64,000 nt of DNA from JBBRDU01 sp038203615 (GTDB taxonomy: Bacteria > Verrucomicrobiota > Verrucomicrobiia > Chthoniobacterales > UBA10450). A model generated the notes under the pieces. That model was not told where the DNA came from. It saw only the letters and a list, made by a program, of their open reading frames with translations, and made no database searches. A program made the position numbers and the translations under genes. The stretch covers positions 1 through 64,000 of the forward strand of contig JBBRDU010000001.1 in the NCBI GenBank assembly GCA_038203615.1. The letters are read 5' to 3'. The first letter of the stretch is position 1, and every line of letters starts with the position of its first letter. Shown here in pieces: positions 1 to 8,400 of this stretch.

Positions 1-1
1 G

Positions 2-1618
2 TATCTGCCCGCGCTCAAGGAAGTGCCCGCGGTCCAGTTGGAAAAATACGCGAAGGGCGCGGCGGTCGTTCATCGTTATCGCAAGGGCGAGACGGTTTGC
101 GTGGAAGGCGAATTCGGGTCGACCGCGTATTACATTGTCTCGGGCACGGTCGACATTTTTATCCACAACCCGCTGGCTCACCTGCGCACGCATCCGGTCA
201 TCGGGTTGTTCGGCCGCAGCTTTCGCCGGATGCGCAGCTTTTTGACGGACGACACAACGGACCGGCGCCCGGAATCGCAACAGCGCCAGTTCATCGGCAT
301 CGATGCGAACGTCGATCTGCCCATCAACCGGCCGCTGGCGCAACTTGGTGCGGGTGAATTGTTCGGCGAAATGACCTGCCGCACTTATCAACCGCGCTCC
401 GCCACGGTGCAGGCGCGGGAACCGTGCGTGATGGTGGAAATGCTGCGGGTCATCCTCGACATGCTGGTGGGAAATCGCCAGGTCTCGGAGGCCTCCAAGG
501 CCACTTCCAAGGTGAAGATGCCCACCTTCAAGGGCACATCCTTCAAAGCCGACCTGGATAAAAAATACCGCGAGCGCTCGCTCAACAATCACCTGCGCAG
601 CGTGCCGCTCTTCGCCCTGCTCGACGAAGAATTCCTGAACCACCTGAAGGAAAACGTGGAGCTGGTTTCCTTCAATCAAAACCAGGTCATCTGTCAGGAA
701 GGGGAAGAGGCGGATGCTTTCTACCTTATCCGCTCCGGTATGGTCCGGGTCGCCAACGCGCTGCCCGGCGGCGAAATGGTGCGGACTTATCTGAGCCGCG
801 GCGATTACTTTGGCGAGATCGGGCTGCTCCGTTCGATCAAGCGCACGGCCACGTGCAGCGCGCTCGACGCGGTCGATTTGGTCAAGATCCCGGCGACTGA
901 ATTCAACGCCATGCTGGAAAGGTTTCCGGCTGTCCGGAAACAGATCGAGAAAGTGGCGACCGCGCGCTTGGAAGCGGACCAGCAAAAAGCCATTCCAGCG
1001 GGGCTGCATCTGGACGATTTCCTCAACCAGGGATTGTTCGAGGCGCAGAATCTTCTTCTGATTGACCTGGATAATTGCACGCGCTGCGACGCCTGCGTGC
1101 GCGCCTGTGCCCAGGCGCATGACGGCGTTTCGCGTTTATTGCGCGATGGCCTGCGCTATGAGCATTACCTCGTCGCCACGGCCTGCCGATCGTGTCGCGA
1201 TCCACTTTGCATGACGCAATGCCCGGTCGGCTCGATCCGGCGCAAGGAGAACCTGGAGATCATCATTGAGGATTGGTGCATCGGTTGCGGCAAATGCGCG
1301 GAGCTCTGTCCTTACGGCAATATCAACATGCACCCGCTCGAGGTGATCAAGGAAGTGAAGACAGAAATCAAATCGAAGCAGGAAGGAGTGCCTCCGCAAA
1401 TCAAGATCGAAAAGAAGAAGACCACCGCCTACAAGGCTAATACCTGCGATCTCTGCACCGAGCTCTCCACCCCGAGCTGTGTCTATGCCTGTCCGCACAA
1501 CGCGGCCAAACGAGTCGATCCTCAAAGATTTTTTGGCGACGCCATCAACGCGCAAAGCGAACTCCTCGGAGAGACCTGGTCGCTCACCTCTCGATACGAA
1601 ACCCATCGCACCCACTGA
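2..1618 (+). CDS. Cyclic-nucleotide-binding / multi-[4Fe-4S] ferredoxin fusion protein (5' partial)
   Basis: The reading frame is open to the left edge, so the start lies outside the window; a GTG at 23 is internal-looking. Two cNMP-binding beta-roll domains are visible: one at about residues 10-150 of the visible part with a long insertion, and a cleaner one at about 195-310 (GDYFGEIGLL followed by RTATCSA). They are followed at about 350-510 by four cysteine groups typical of [4Fe-4S] electron-transfer subunits (CTRCDACVRAC, CRSCRDPLCMTQCP, CIGCGKCAELCP, CDLCTELSTPSCVYACP). No signal peptide or membrane segment is visible, so it is probably cytoplasmic. It lies 49 bp before a cytochrome-b-like gene and a decaheme cytochrome, suggesting an electron-transfer subunit whose activity or docking is controlled by cNMP or a similar ligand. 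The family is clear; the role is inferred. Confidence 0.8.
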   Translation, partial: YLPALKEVPAVQLEKYAKGAAVVHRYRKGETVCVEGEFGSTAYYIVSGTVDIFIHNPLAHLRTHPVIGLFGRSFRRMRSFLTDDTTDRRPESQQRQFIGIDANVDLPINRPLAQLGAGELFGEMTCRTYQPRSATVQAREPCVMVEMLRVILDMLVGNRQVSEASKATSKVKMPTFKGTSFKADLDKKYRERSLNNHLRSVPLFALLDEEFLNHLKENVELVSFNQNQVICQEGEEADAFYLIRSGMVRVANALPGGEMVRTYLSRGDYFGEIGLLRSIKRTATCSALDAVDLVKIPATEFNAMLERFPAVRKQIEKVATARLEADQQKAIPAGLHLDDFLNQGLFEAQNLLLIDLDNCTRCDACVRACAQAHDGVSRLLRDGLRYEHYLVATACRSCRDPLCMTQCPVGSIRRKENLEIIIEDWCIGCGKCAELCPYGNINMHPLEVIKEVKTEIKSKQEGVPPQIKIEKKKTTAYKANTCDLCTELSTPSCVYACPHNAAKRVDPQRFFGDAINAQSELLGETWSLTSRYETHRTH

Positions 1619-1667
1619 AATACGCCGTCTGCTCGAGACTCGGAGTTGGAGGTTTCCAAACTAAGCC

Positions 1668-3026
1668 ATGCGTATTTTTAATCGGGTGCATGTCCCGTGG
1701 GCCCTCTTTGTCGTCGTGGCCACTCTCTGCGCGACCTGGCTTTACCTCGGGAATTTCCAGGCCGGCCTGTTGCCGCCCGGTTTGCAATTACCGCACGCCT
1801 GGATGCAGAAGCCTTCGGGCCATCGCAGTGTCGGCGGCACGCCCCTCGGCCTGGCCTTTGGAGCCGTCGCCCTGGGCATTTTCATTTTCGCGGCTCTGCT
1901 CGGGGTGCGGAAGAAGCTAATACTTTGGCGGATCGGCACGGTGCAGCGATGGCTGCGCGCCCATATTTGGCTGACGTTCCTGACTATTCCCCTCGTCCTT
2001 CTGCACAGCGGATTCCGCTTTGGCGGGCCCATGACCACTCTCCTCATCGTGCTTTACGTCATCGTCATGGTCAGCGGCATCTACGGCCTCGCTCTCCAAC
2101 ATCAGATCCCGCACATCATGAAGGAACGGTTGCCGGCGGAAACGGTTTACGAACAAATTCCACACATTCGCGCGCAATTGTATGCGGCGGCCGAGAAGAT
2201 GCGCAATTCCCTGAAGCCGACCCCGGCTGCGTCCGCTGCGAAAACGGATGCGGGTGCGCCGGCCCCGAGTGCATCGAAGATGGTCACGGCAGGGTCCACT
2301 CCCATGGCCTCGACCACCGCGGACCTGAGCACACCCACGGCGCGGGCTAAGACGGCGTCCGGTTCCAGCATCACGGCTGAACCCGTCTCCGTTCCGCCGC
2401 CGCCCAAGACGGAAGGGAAAATCCCGCCGGCGCCTCGCCCCGCGGACACGAAACCGCCCGAGACCATGGGCACGCCCACCGCTCGTGTCCCGGAAGGCGC
2501 GCCCGTTCCGCCGGGCACGGAAAAGGCGACCGGCGCGGCGCCGGTGGAAGTGATTCCGCGCGCCGTGACTCCGCCGACCCCGATCGCGTCATCGGCCGCC
2601 GCACCTGGGGAGAAACCGCCCCCCACGACGATCGCACAGCCGGCCGCCAAGCCCGCGGCTCCGGCCGCTGTGGCCAAGCCAGCCGCGGATGCTCCGCCGA
2701 CCGACGCTGCTTCCGAGGCCTCTCTCCTCGAGTTTCTCGATCGTTCCATTCTGCCCTACCTGCGGGCCAAGCGCGGCGATCGCATGCGCCTCGGGAACGC
2801 GCGCTTCTCCGAAGACACTTTTCGTTTCGTCAAACTCCGCGTCACGCCCGCCTACCGCGAGCGGGTGGAAGAAGTTCGGGGCTGGTGTGATGAGCGCCGC
2901 ATGCTCGATCTGCAGATCAAGCTGCAGCACTGGCTGCACGGCTGGCTCTTTATTCACGCGCCCATCTCGTTCCTCCTGCTCATGCTCACCATCTGGCACG
3001 CGTTTGTGACGTTATTTTACTACTAG
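1668..3026 (+). CDS. Cytochrome-b-like membrane protein with long Pro/Ala-rich linker
   Basis: 452 aa. Four hydrophobic segments lie in the first 150 residues (about 8-30, 60-84, 97-120, 122-146) and a fifth at the C-terminus (about 423-452). Histidines occur at membrane positions expected for b-type haem (RAHIWL, LLHSGF, LQHWLHGW, FIHAP, IWHAF), so it may carry quinol-linked haem b; no exact family was recognised. Residues of about 175-355 are a very low-complexity Pro/Ala/Thr linker, presumably periplasmic or cytoplasmic and disordered. The next gene starts 7 bp after the stop, so the multihaem cytochrome is probably co-translated. The pair could pass electrons between the quinone pool and periplasmic cytochrome; direction is unknown. 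Confidence 0.7.
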   Translation: MRIFNRVHVPWALFVVVATLCATWLYLGNFQAGLLPPGLQLPHAWMQKPSGHRSVGGTPLGLAFGAVALGIFIFAALLGVRKKLILWRIGTVQRWLRAHIWLTFLTIPLVLLHSGFRFGGPMTTLLIVLYVIVMVSGIYGLALQHQIPHIMKERLPAETVYEQIPHIRAQLYAAAEKMRNSLKPTPAASAAKTDAGAPAPSASKMVTAGSTPMASTTADLSTPTARAKTASGSSITAEPVSVPPPPKTEGKIPPAPRPADTKPPETMGTPTARVPEGAPVPPGTEKATGAAPVEVIPRAVTPPTPIASSAAAPGEKPPPTTIAQPAAKPAAPAAVAKPAADAPPTDAASEASLLEFLDRSILPYLRAKRGDRMRLGNARFSEDTFRFVKLRVTPAYRERVEEVRGWCDERRMLDLQIKLQHWLHGWLFIHAPISFLLLMLTIWHAFVTLFYY

Positions 3027-3032
3027 GCGCCG

Positions 3033-4505
3033 ATGGCAAATCCCGGACGGACGCAGAAGCAGATCGCTGAGCGCTACAAAGGCAATCTCGGCTACTACAA
3101 CAAGCTTCACCCGTGGCGGCGCGCCCGTCTGCTCGTGAGCCTTCTCACGATCGGCGGCGGCCTGTTCGGTATTTGGTTGTTTCAAAAACGCGGGCAGGAG
3201 AAATTTTTCAACGCCGGCACGCTTTCCAGCAGTCACGCCAGCCTCGTGAACAAGTGTGGATCCTGTCATGACGCCTCGTTGATGACGGGTGGCCGTCTTA
3301 CTCCGGCGCAATTCAAGGCCGTGGTGCGGGATCGATTCCACAACGGCATCGCGTTCGCTCCGATCGATCAAAAATGCGAGAGCTGCCACCAGCTCCACAC
3401 GTTTCACGAAGCCAACGTCGTGCAGGATCGATCGTGCTCTGCTTGTCACCAGGAGCATCAGGGCGCGGCCGTGCTGAAAGCGGTGGCCAGTTCACAATGC
3501 GCCACCTGCCACGGGAACGCACAGGTTTTGGAAGCGTCCGCGCAAAAGGGCAGCCAGATGGAGGCCGCGCTTTTTCAGCGCCATCCTCATCCGCCACAGC
3601 AGGTGGTCTTCGAATTGCCCCGCCCGGCGCGCGGTTATACCCAGGTCGTTCATTCCTTCTGGGAAGATCATCCCGAGTTCCAGTTGAACAGGGAAAAGGC
3701 GCGCGACCCGAAAGTGCGCGACCCGGATACATTGCGTTTTAATCATCAACGCCATTTCGCGTCCGATATTCCGCCGGTCGACCAGCAGGGGACGAAGCTG
3801 GACTGCACTTATTGCCACAAGCCGGACACGGAAGGGCGTTTCATGAAACGGATCACCTTCGCGGCCAACTGTCAGTCCTGTCACTCGCTCCAGTTCGATC
3901 TCAATAATCCCGAGCTGACTTTGCCGCACGGCAACGCCACCGCAGTCCTGGGATTTCTACGCTCGCTCCCGACTCAATATGAAGAGCTGGCCAGGAACAA
4001 GGGCACGAATCCCGGCCGGATCCGCTCTTTTGTCGAACAGCAACGCAGACAATTACGCAATCAATTTGGCTCGGACGACGAATTGATCCGCAGCGTTTTC
4101 TTCACCGCCGATCCCTATAAGCCGCAGCCCCGGGCCGCGCCCCAAACCCGCGCTTCTTTCGCCGGCTGTCGTTTTTGTCACGAAGTGAAACCAGCCGCGG
4201 TCGGGGCGCCGCTCATCACCAGACCCATCCTGGTGGATCGGTGGATCACCCGCTCGAATTTTAATCACGCCCGACACGCCGGCATGAAATGTGACGATTG
4301 TCACCACGCGTCGCAGAGCCGCGAGACGTCCGACATTCTGATGCCGGCCAAAGCGAAATGCGTGACGTGCCACAGTCCCGCCGGCAAAGTCGCGGCCGAG
4401 TGCATCACCTGTCATAAATATCACGCACCGGGGCAGGCGGTAACGGTCGATGCGCACGGTACGGTGCCGGTCACGGTTAGGCAGATGCTGCTGGGCCAGC
4501 GCTGA
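3033..4505 (+). CDS. Membrane-anchored decaheme cytochrome c
   Basis: 490 aa. An N-terminal basic stretch is followed by one hydrophobic anchor (about residues 28-50) with no obvious signal cleavage site. I count ten CXXCH haem-attachment motifs (CGSCH, CESCH, CSACH, CATCH, CTYCH, CQSCH, CRFCH, CDDCH, CVTCH, CITCH), with many extra histidines suited to distal ligation. The protein therefore faces the periplasm as a multihaem electron conduit, of the cytochrome c3/c7 superfamily in the broad sense. It is the last gene of the three-gene redox operon that begins at the left edge. The ten motifs are seen; electron donors and acceptors are not known. Confidence 0.85.
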   Translation: MANPGRTQKQIAERYKGNLGYYNKLHPWRRARLLVSLLTIGGGLFGIWLFQKRGQEKFFNAGTLSSSHASLVNKCGSCHDASLMTGGRLTPAQFKAVVRDRFHNGIAFAPIDQKCESCHQLHTFHEANVVQDRSCSACHQEHQGAAVLKAVASSQCATCHGNAQVLEASAQKGSQMEAALFQRHPHPPQQVVFELPRPARGYTQVVHSFWEDHPEFQLNREKARDPKVRDPDTLRFNHQRHFASDIPPVDQQGTKLDCTYCHKPDTEGRFMKRITFAANCQSCHSLQFDLNNPELTLPHGNATAVLGFLRSLPTQYEELARNKGTNPGRIRSFVEQQRRQLRNQFGSDDELIRSVFFTADPYKPQPRAAPQTRASFAGCRFCHEVKPAAVGAPLITRPILVDRWITRSNFNHARHAGMKCDDCHHASQSRETSDILMPAKAKCVTCHSPAGKVAAECITCHKYHAPGQAVTVDAHGTVPVTVRQMLLGQR

Positions 4506-4582
4506 GTCGGCATGAGCCGGCTCGGTGCGGTCGGCGGCAAGGCCGAGGATTCAATCTTGTGGCGGCGGCACTCGCCCGCATG

Positions 4583-4623
4583 TGTCATCCCGAGCCCCGC
4601 CTAGGCGGGCAGGCAGGATGACA
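4583..4623. repeat. Dispersed hairpin repeat (GGCAGGATGACA type)
   Basis: Imperfect palindrome whose outer arms are TGTCATCC and GGATGACA and whose inner arms are CCCGCC and GGCGGG. The 20-mer ggcgggcaggcaggatgaca at 4604-4623 recurs exactly at 27070-27089. No T-run follows, so it is not a standard terminator. The remainder of the 4506-4765 gap shows no gene. Confidence 0.7.
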
Positions 4624-4765
4624 GCTACGCTGCCGCAGGCCATTCGCCACCGCTTCCAGCGCAAGGTTTTTCGCACTCCCTCTGAGCTTCATCGTTGAAC
4701 CGCTCCCGCGTCGCACCTAAGTTGCGCCCCGATCGAGCCGTCCCTTCCCGACGTTGAGAACCCCA

Positions 4766-7327
4766 ATGACATATGTGCAGCCGCCGCCTTTTGGCGAACT
4801 GCCCCGCCCCTGGTACCGCCAGCCCAGGTTCTACATTCCCATCGCCGCCGGGCTCGTCCTGATGGGAGCGGCGGGCGTCTACTTTTCCATCATGGCGTCT
4901 GACCTGAAAGCGCAGGCCACCAAGTTCGATTTATCCCAGCTCGAACAGATGGAGTCCGCCAGCGTGATCGTCGACCGCAGCGACAAGATTTTTGGGCAAA
5001 TCTACGTGGAGAACCGGGAGACGATTCCGTATGACCAGATTCCGCGCGACCTCATCAACGCGGTGGTGGCGGTGGAAGACAGTAAATTTTATCAGCATGG
5101 CGGCTACGATTTTTTCGGGATTGCGCGCGCGGCCTTGAAGAACTTCGCGGCCGGCCATGTGCGCCAGGGTGCGAGCACCATCACGCAACAGCTGGCCCGC
5201 AACAGCTTCTCTCTGAAAGAACGCACTTTTAATCGCAAGCTGCTCGAGATTTTCCTGGCCCGTCGCATTGAGGGAAACTTCGGGAAACAGAAAATCATGG
5301 AGCTGTATTTGAACCGCATCTATTTCGGGGCGGGTCTCTATGGTTGCGAGGCGGCGTCGCGCGGCTATTTCGCCAAACCGGCGAGGGACATGACGCTGGC
5401 GGAATGCGCTACGCTGGCTGGATTGATCAAAAGCCCGAACCGATTATCGCCCTGGAGCGACAAGGCAGGGTCGCGCGAGGCCCGTAACTTTGCCCTCACT
5501 CGCATGCGCGATCTTGGATTCATCGATCGTGAGAAATGCGCGAGTGCGCAGGCCGAAGACCTGGCCATGAGCAGCCGCCAGAATGCCCAGGGGCAGACTT
5601 ACGCGGTGGATTATATCCGGCAGCAGGTCATTGCCGCGGTCGGCTGGGACCGCGCCATGAACGAGGGATTTCGGATTCACACGACCATCGACGCCGACTT
5701 GCAGCGGGTGGCCGAAGAATCGATGCGCCGGAATTTGGACAAGGCCGAGCAGCACGCCGGTTACAATCATCAGACCTACGCCGATTACGCCGCCAATTTT
5801 AAGAAGGCGAAGGCCAGCAACACCATGGCGAATCAGCCGACGCCGGAATATCTGCAGGGCGCGATCCTCGCGCTCGATAATCAGACCGGCGGCGTGCTCG
5901 TGCTGGTGGGCGGACGTGACTTCGAGCATAATCAATATGATCGCGCCATGCAGGCGAGGCGTCCCGCCGGCACGGCCATGAAGCCTTTCGTTTACGCCGC
6001 GGCCTTCGAGAATGGGGATTATCCCGGAACGGTCGTGGAAGATTCTGCGCTCGATAATCGCGCGGTCATGATCGGCGGCACCACCGGGATCCTGGGGGAA
6101 TGGGGACCGGAAAGTGAGGAGAATCGTTATGAGGGAGCGATCACCGCGCGCCAGGCCCTCGCTCGATCCAAGAATGGCGCCACCGTTCGTATCGGCATGG
6201 ACGCGGGACTCGATAATGTCCTGCAACTTTGCAAGACCGCCGGCATTCGTTCGCCGCTCCGGCCTTATCCCGCCACTTTTCTGGGCAGCAGCGAGGTGAC
6301 GTTGGCGGAACTGGCCCTGGCCTACACCGTTTTTCCGAATGGCGGGCGCCGGCCCAACGCCTTGCACATTCTCGAACGGATCGAGGAGAAAGACGGCACC
6401 GTGGTGTGGGACGCGCCGCATGAGCGCTCCAAACAGATCGTCGTCAAACCCGAGACTGCCTACGAGGTCCACTCCTGTCTGGTCGATGCGCTCGAGTCCG
6501 GAACCGGCAAAGCGGCGCACACCCAATTCGGGTTGAAGAAAGTTACGGACGCGGCCGGCAAAACCGGTACAGCCTACGATTTCACCGACGCCCTGTTTGC
6601 CGGCTACGACAGCGGTTTGACCTGCGCTGTCTGGGCCGGATTCGATAAGCCGCAAAAAATCTATCGCGGCGCGTTTGGTCGCGAAATCGCCCTGCCCATC
6701 TGGGTCGATATCATGAACGCGTCGGTCGATCATTTCCCGGCGCGGGAAATTCCGCCGCCGGCCACGCTCCAGAAGATCGAGATCTGCTCACGCTCGGGGT
6801 TGCTCGCCACCGACAAATGCTACGACACGGTGAAAGGACCGAATGGCACGTCCGTGCAGCGACGCACCACCTACATGGAAATTGGAACGACCGCGCAACT
6901 GCCGACGGACGCATGCAATGTTCACGGGGAACCGCGCGCGCGTCTCGTCCGGGGCACAGCCGAAGGTGAATTTCCGCGGGCCGCTGCGGCCGTCGACCTC
7001 AATGATGTGCAGGCGGTCAACGTGAAGAGCCCGACGCTGATCGCCGATAAGGATCCCTACAATGCGGCCCGGGCCGTCCTCAAAGCCACGCCAGCGCCAA
7101 CCGCAGCCCCGCCCACGGAAAGCGCCGAAGCGACTGTGGAAAAGCATTCGGAAAAACCGACCCCCGAGACCGGCGCGCCCATCATGAAGGCGATTCCGGT
7201 GCAACCCTCCGAGGAAAAGCCGCTCGAGATTCGCAAGGCCGAGCCGGTCGGACCCTTGGATGAAGTGAAGGACAGGACGCTCTTGAAAGCAGCGACTCCG
7301 CCACCCAGCCAGGAACCCGAGGAATAG
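4766..7327 (+). CDS. mrcA: Class A penicillin-binding protein (PBP1A-like)
   Basis: About 853 aa bifunctional peptidoglycan synthase, inner-membrane anchored by one segment at about residues 23-41. I chose ATG 4766 (GAG about 7 nt upstream) over the in-frame TTG at 4754. The glycosyltransferase domain is intact: EDSKFYQHGG (catalytic Glu about 104) and QGASTITQQLARN. In the transpeptidase domain the SxN box is SKN (468-470) and the third box is KTGT (599-602), but the first box, normally SxxK with the acyl-accepting Ser, reads TAMK with Thr at about 403 (codon acg, 5972-5974). The C-terminal ~80 residues are a Pro/Glu-rich tail. Glycan polymerisation is well supported; transpeptidation by Thr is uncertain. 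Confidence 0.93.
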   Translation: MTYVQPPPFGELPRPWYRQPRFYIPIAAGLVLMGAAGVYFSIMASDLKAQATKFDLSQLEQMESASVIVDRSDKIFGQIYVENRETIPYDQIPRDLINAVVAVEDSKFYQHGGYDFFGIARAALKNFAAGHVRQGASTITQQLARNSFSLKERTFNRKLLEIFLARRIEGNFGKQKIMELYLNRIYFGAGLYGCEAASRGYFAKPARDMTLAECATLAGLIKSPNRLSPWSDKAGSREARNFALTRMRDLGFIDREKCASAQAEDLAMSSRQNAQGQTYAVDYIRQQVIAAVGWDRAMNEGFRIHTTIDADLQRVAEESMRRNLDKAEQHAGYNHQTYADYAANFKKAKASNTMANQPTPEYLQGAILALDNQTGGVLVLVGGRDFEHNQYDRAMQARRPAGTAMKPFVYAAAFENGDYPGTVVEDSALDNRAVMIGGTTGILGEWGPESEENRYEGAITARQALARSKNGATVRIGMDAGLDNVLQLCKTAGIRSPLRPYPATFLGSSEVTLAELALAYTVFPNGGRRPNALHILERIEEKDGTVVWDAPHERSKQIVVKPETAYEVHSCLVDALESGTGKAAHTQFGLKKVTDAAGKTGTAYDFTDALFAGYDSGLTCAVWAGFDKPQKIYRGAFGREIALPIWVDIMNASVDHFPAREIPPPATLQKIEICSRSGLLATDKCYDTVKGPNGTSVQRRTTYMEIGTTAQLPTDACNVHGEPRARLVRGTAEGEFPRAAAAVDLNDVQAVNVKSPTLIADKDPYNAARAVLKATPAPTAAPPTESAEATVEKHSEKPTPETGAPIMKAIPVQPSEEKPLEIRKAEPVGPLDEVKDRTLLKAATPPPSQEPEE

Positions 7328-7329
7328 CC

Positions 7330-8400
7330 ATGGCGTCCAAAGACGCGGTCGAATTCAAGCTCACCGTCCTGAGTCCGCGCGGGCGCGATAAGGAACAATA
7401 TTTCGATCAACCGGTCACGCCGGAATCGGGCGGACATCCACCGGTGAACTTCCACGCCTTCGCGGCTTGCACGCGCGGCGCATTCCATCGCGAGGCGGAG
7501 CCGGCCATCGCGGAGAAGACACCCATCCTGCTTTTGCTGCGCGGCGATTTCAAAGCATCTCAACGCGCCCTGGCCGAATGCCGAAAAGCCAAACGAACGG
7601 TGGTGGTTTCTCTCAAGGAGACCGGGCTGCACCAGATTGCGCAGCAAATGTCCGATGGCGGAAAAATTGCGCGGTTCCTCGATATCATGAAGCACGCCCA
7701 TGGTTGCCTGGCCACGACGCCGGAAGCGGCCGATCTCTACCGGCAGGCTCGCGGCAAACTGGAGCGGACGACCGTCGGGTTCGCCCCCAATCCCTATCCC
7801 CTGGAGGATTCAAAGTGGAATTTCTCGGTGCAGCCAGACAAGCAGAAAGGAATTCTGATCGGGACGCGCGAGTGGGACGTGCCGTCGCGCAATCATTTTG
7901 CCGCGTTGCTGATCGCACGGCGAATTTGTGAGGCGACAGGCGAACCGGTCACGGCCTTCAATCTGGACGGGCGCCGTGGCGGGAAACGCCTGGCCGGGAT
8001 GGATTTTCCCCCGGGGAAGTTGCGTGTGATTGAGGGGCGCAAACCTTACGCCGAGTACTTGCGCGTGGTCGCCGCCCATAAGGTGGTGCTGCAAATGGAT
8101 CGCAGCGGTGTGCCGGGACAGGTGGCGGGAGACACGCTTCTGGCCCGGACCGTTTGTGTCGGCGGGGATGGCGTGATCGAACGCATCGCCTTTCCCAACT
8201 CGTGCGGTAACGGTCGCGCCTTCGATGAGATGATTTCGATTGGCAGCAGTCTGGTCCAGTCCACGGAAGCACGCGCGACCGCCATCATGGAATCGCAGTG
8301 GCGCGCCTTGGAACGGCTTTCCTTCCAGGCGACCCGGCCGCAACTGGCGGCTTTTTTCGCGCACGTCGCGAAATTCGAGCCGCCGCTCTCAGTTCGTTAG
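7330..8400 (+). CDS. Glycosyltransferase-like protein of unknown specificity
   Basis: 356 aa, starting 3 bp after the PBP1A stop, so probably co-transcribed with it. No signal peptide. The sequence resembles a GT-B fold glycosyltransferase: a middle region resembling a donor-domain start (KGILIGTREWDVPSRN, about residue 175) and a C-terminal part with a GDTLLARTVCVGG segment where nucleotide-sugar enzymes bind their donor. I do not recognise a precise family. Its last 12 bases overlap the end of the convergent glycosyltransferase gene. Neighbours suggest a cell-envelope role. Confidence 0.55.
   Translation: MASKDAVEFKLTVLSPRGRDKEQYFDQPVTPESGGHPPVNFHAFAACTRGAFHREAEPAIAEKTPILLLLRGDFKASQRALAECRKAKRTVVVSLKETGLHQIAQQMSDGGKIARFLDIMKHAHGCLATTPEAADLYRQARGKLERTTVGFAPNPYPLEDSKWNFSVQPDKQKGILIGTREWDVPSRNHFAALLIARRICEATGEPVTAFNLDGRRGGKRLAGMDFPPGKLRVIEGRKPYAEYLRVVAAHKVVLQMDRSGVPGQVAGDTLLARTVCVGGDGVIERIAFPNSCGNGRAFDEMISIGSSLVQSTEARATAIMESQWRALERLSFQATRPQLAAFFAHVAKFEPPLSVR

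Noticed and set aside
4583..4623. Terminator of the cytochrome operon
   Set aside because: Hairpin has no T-tract and recurs elsewhere, so it is treated as a repeat.
5444..6733. 429-aa frame on the minus strand opposite the PBP gene
   Set aside because: Antisense shadow in high-GC DNA; the plus strand carries all PBP motifs.
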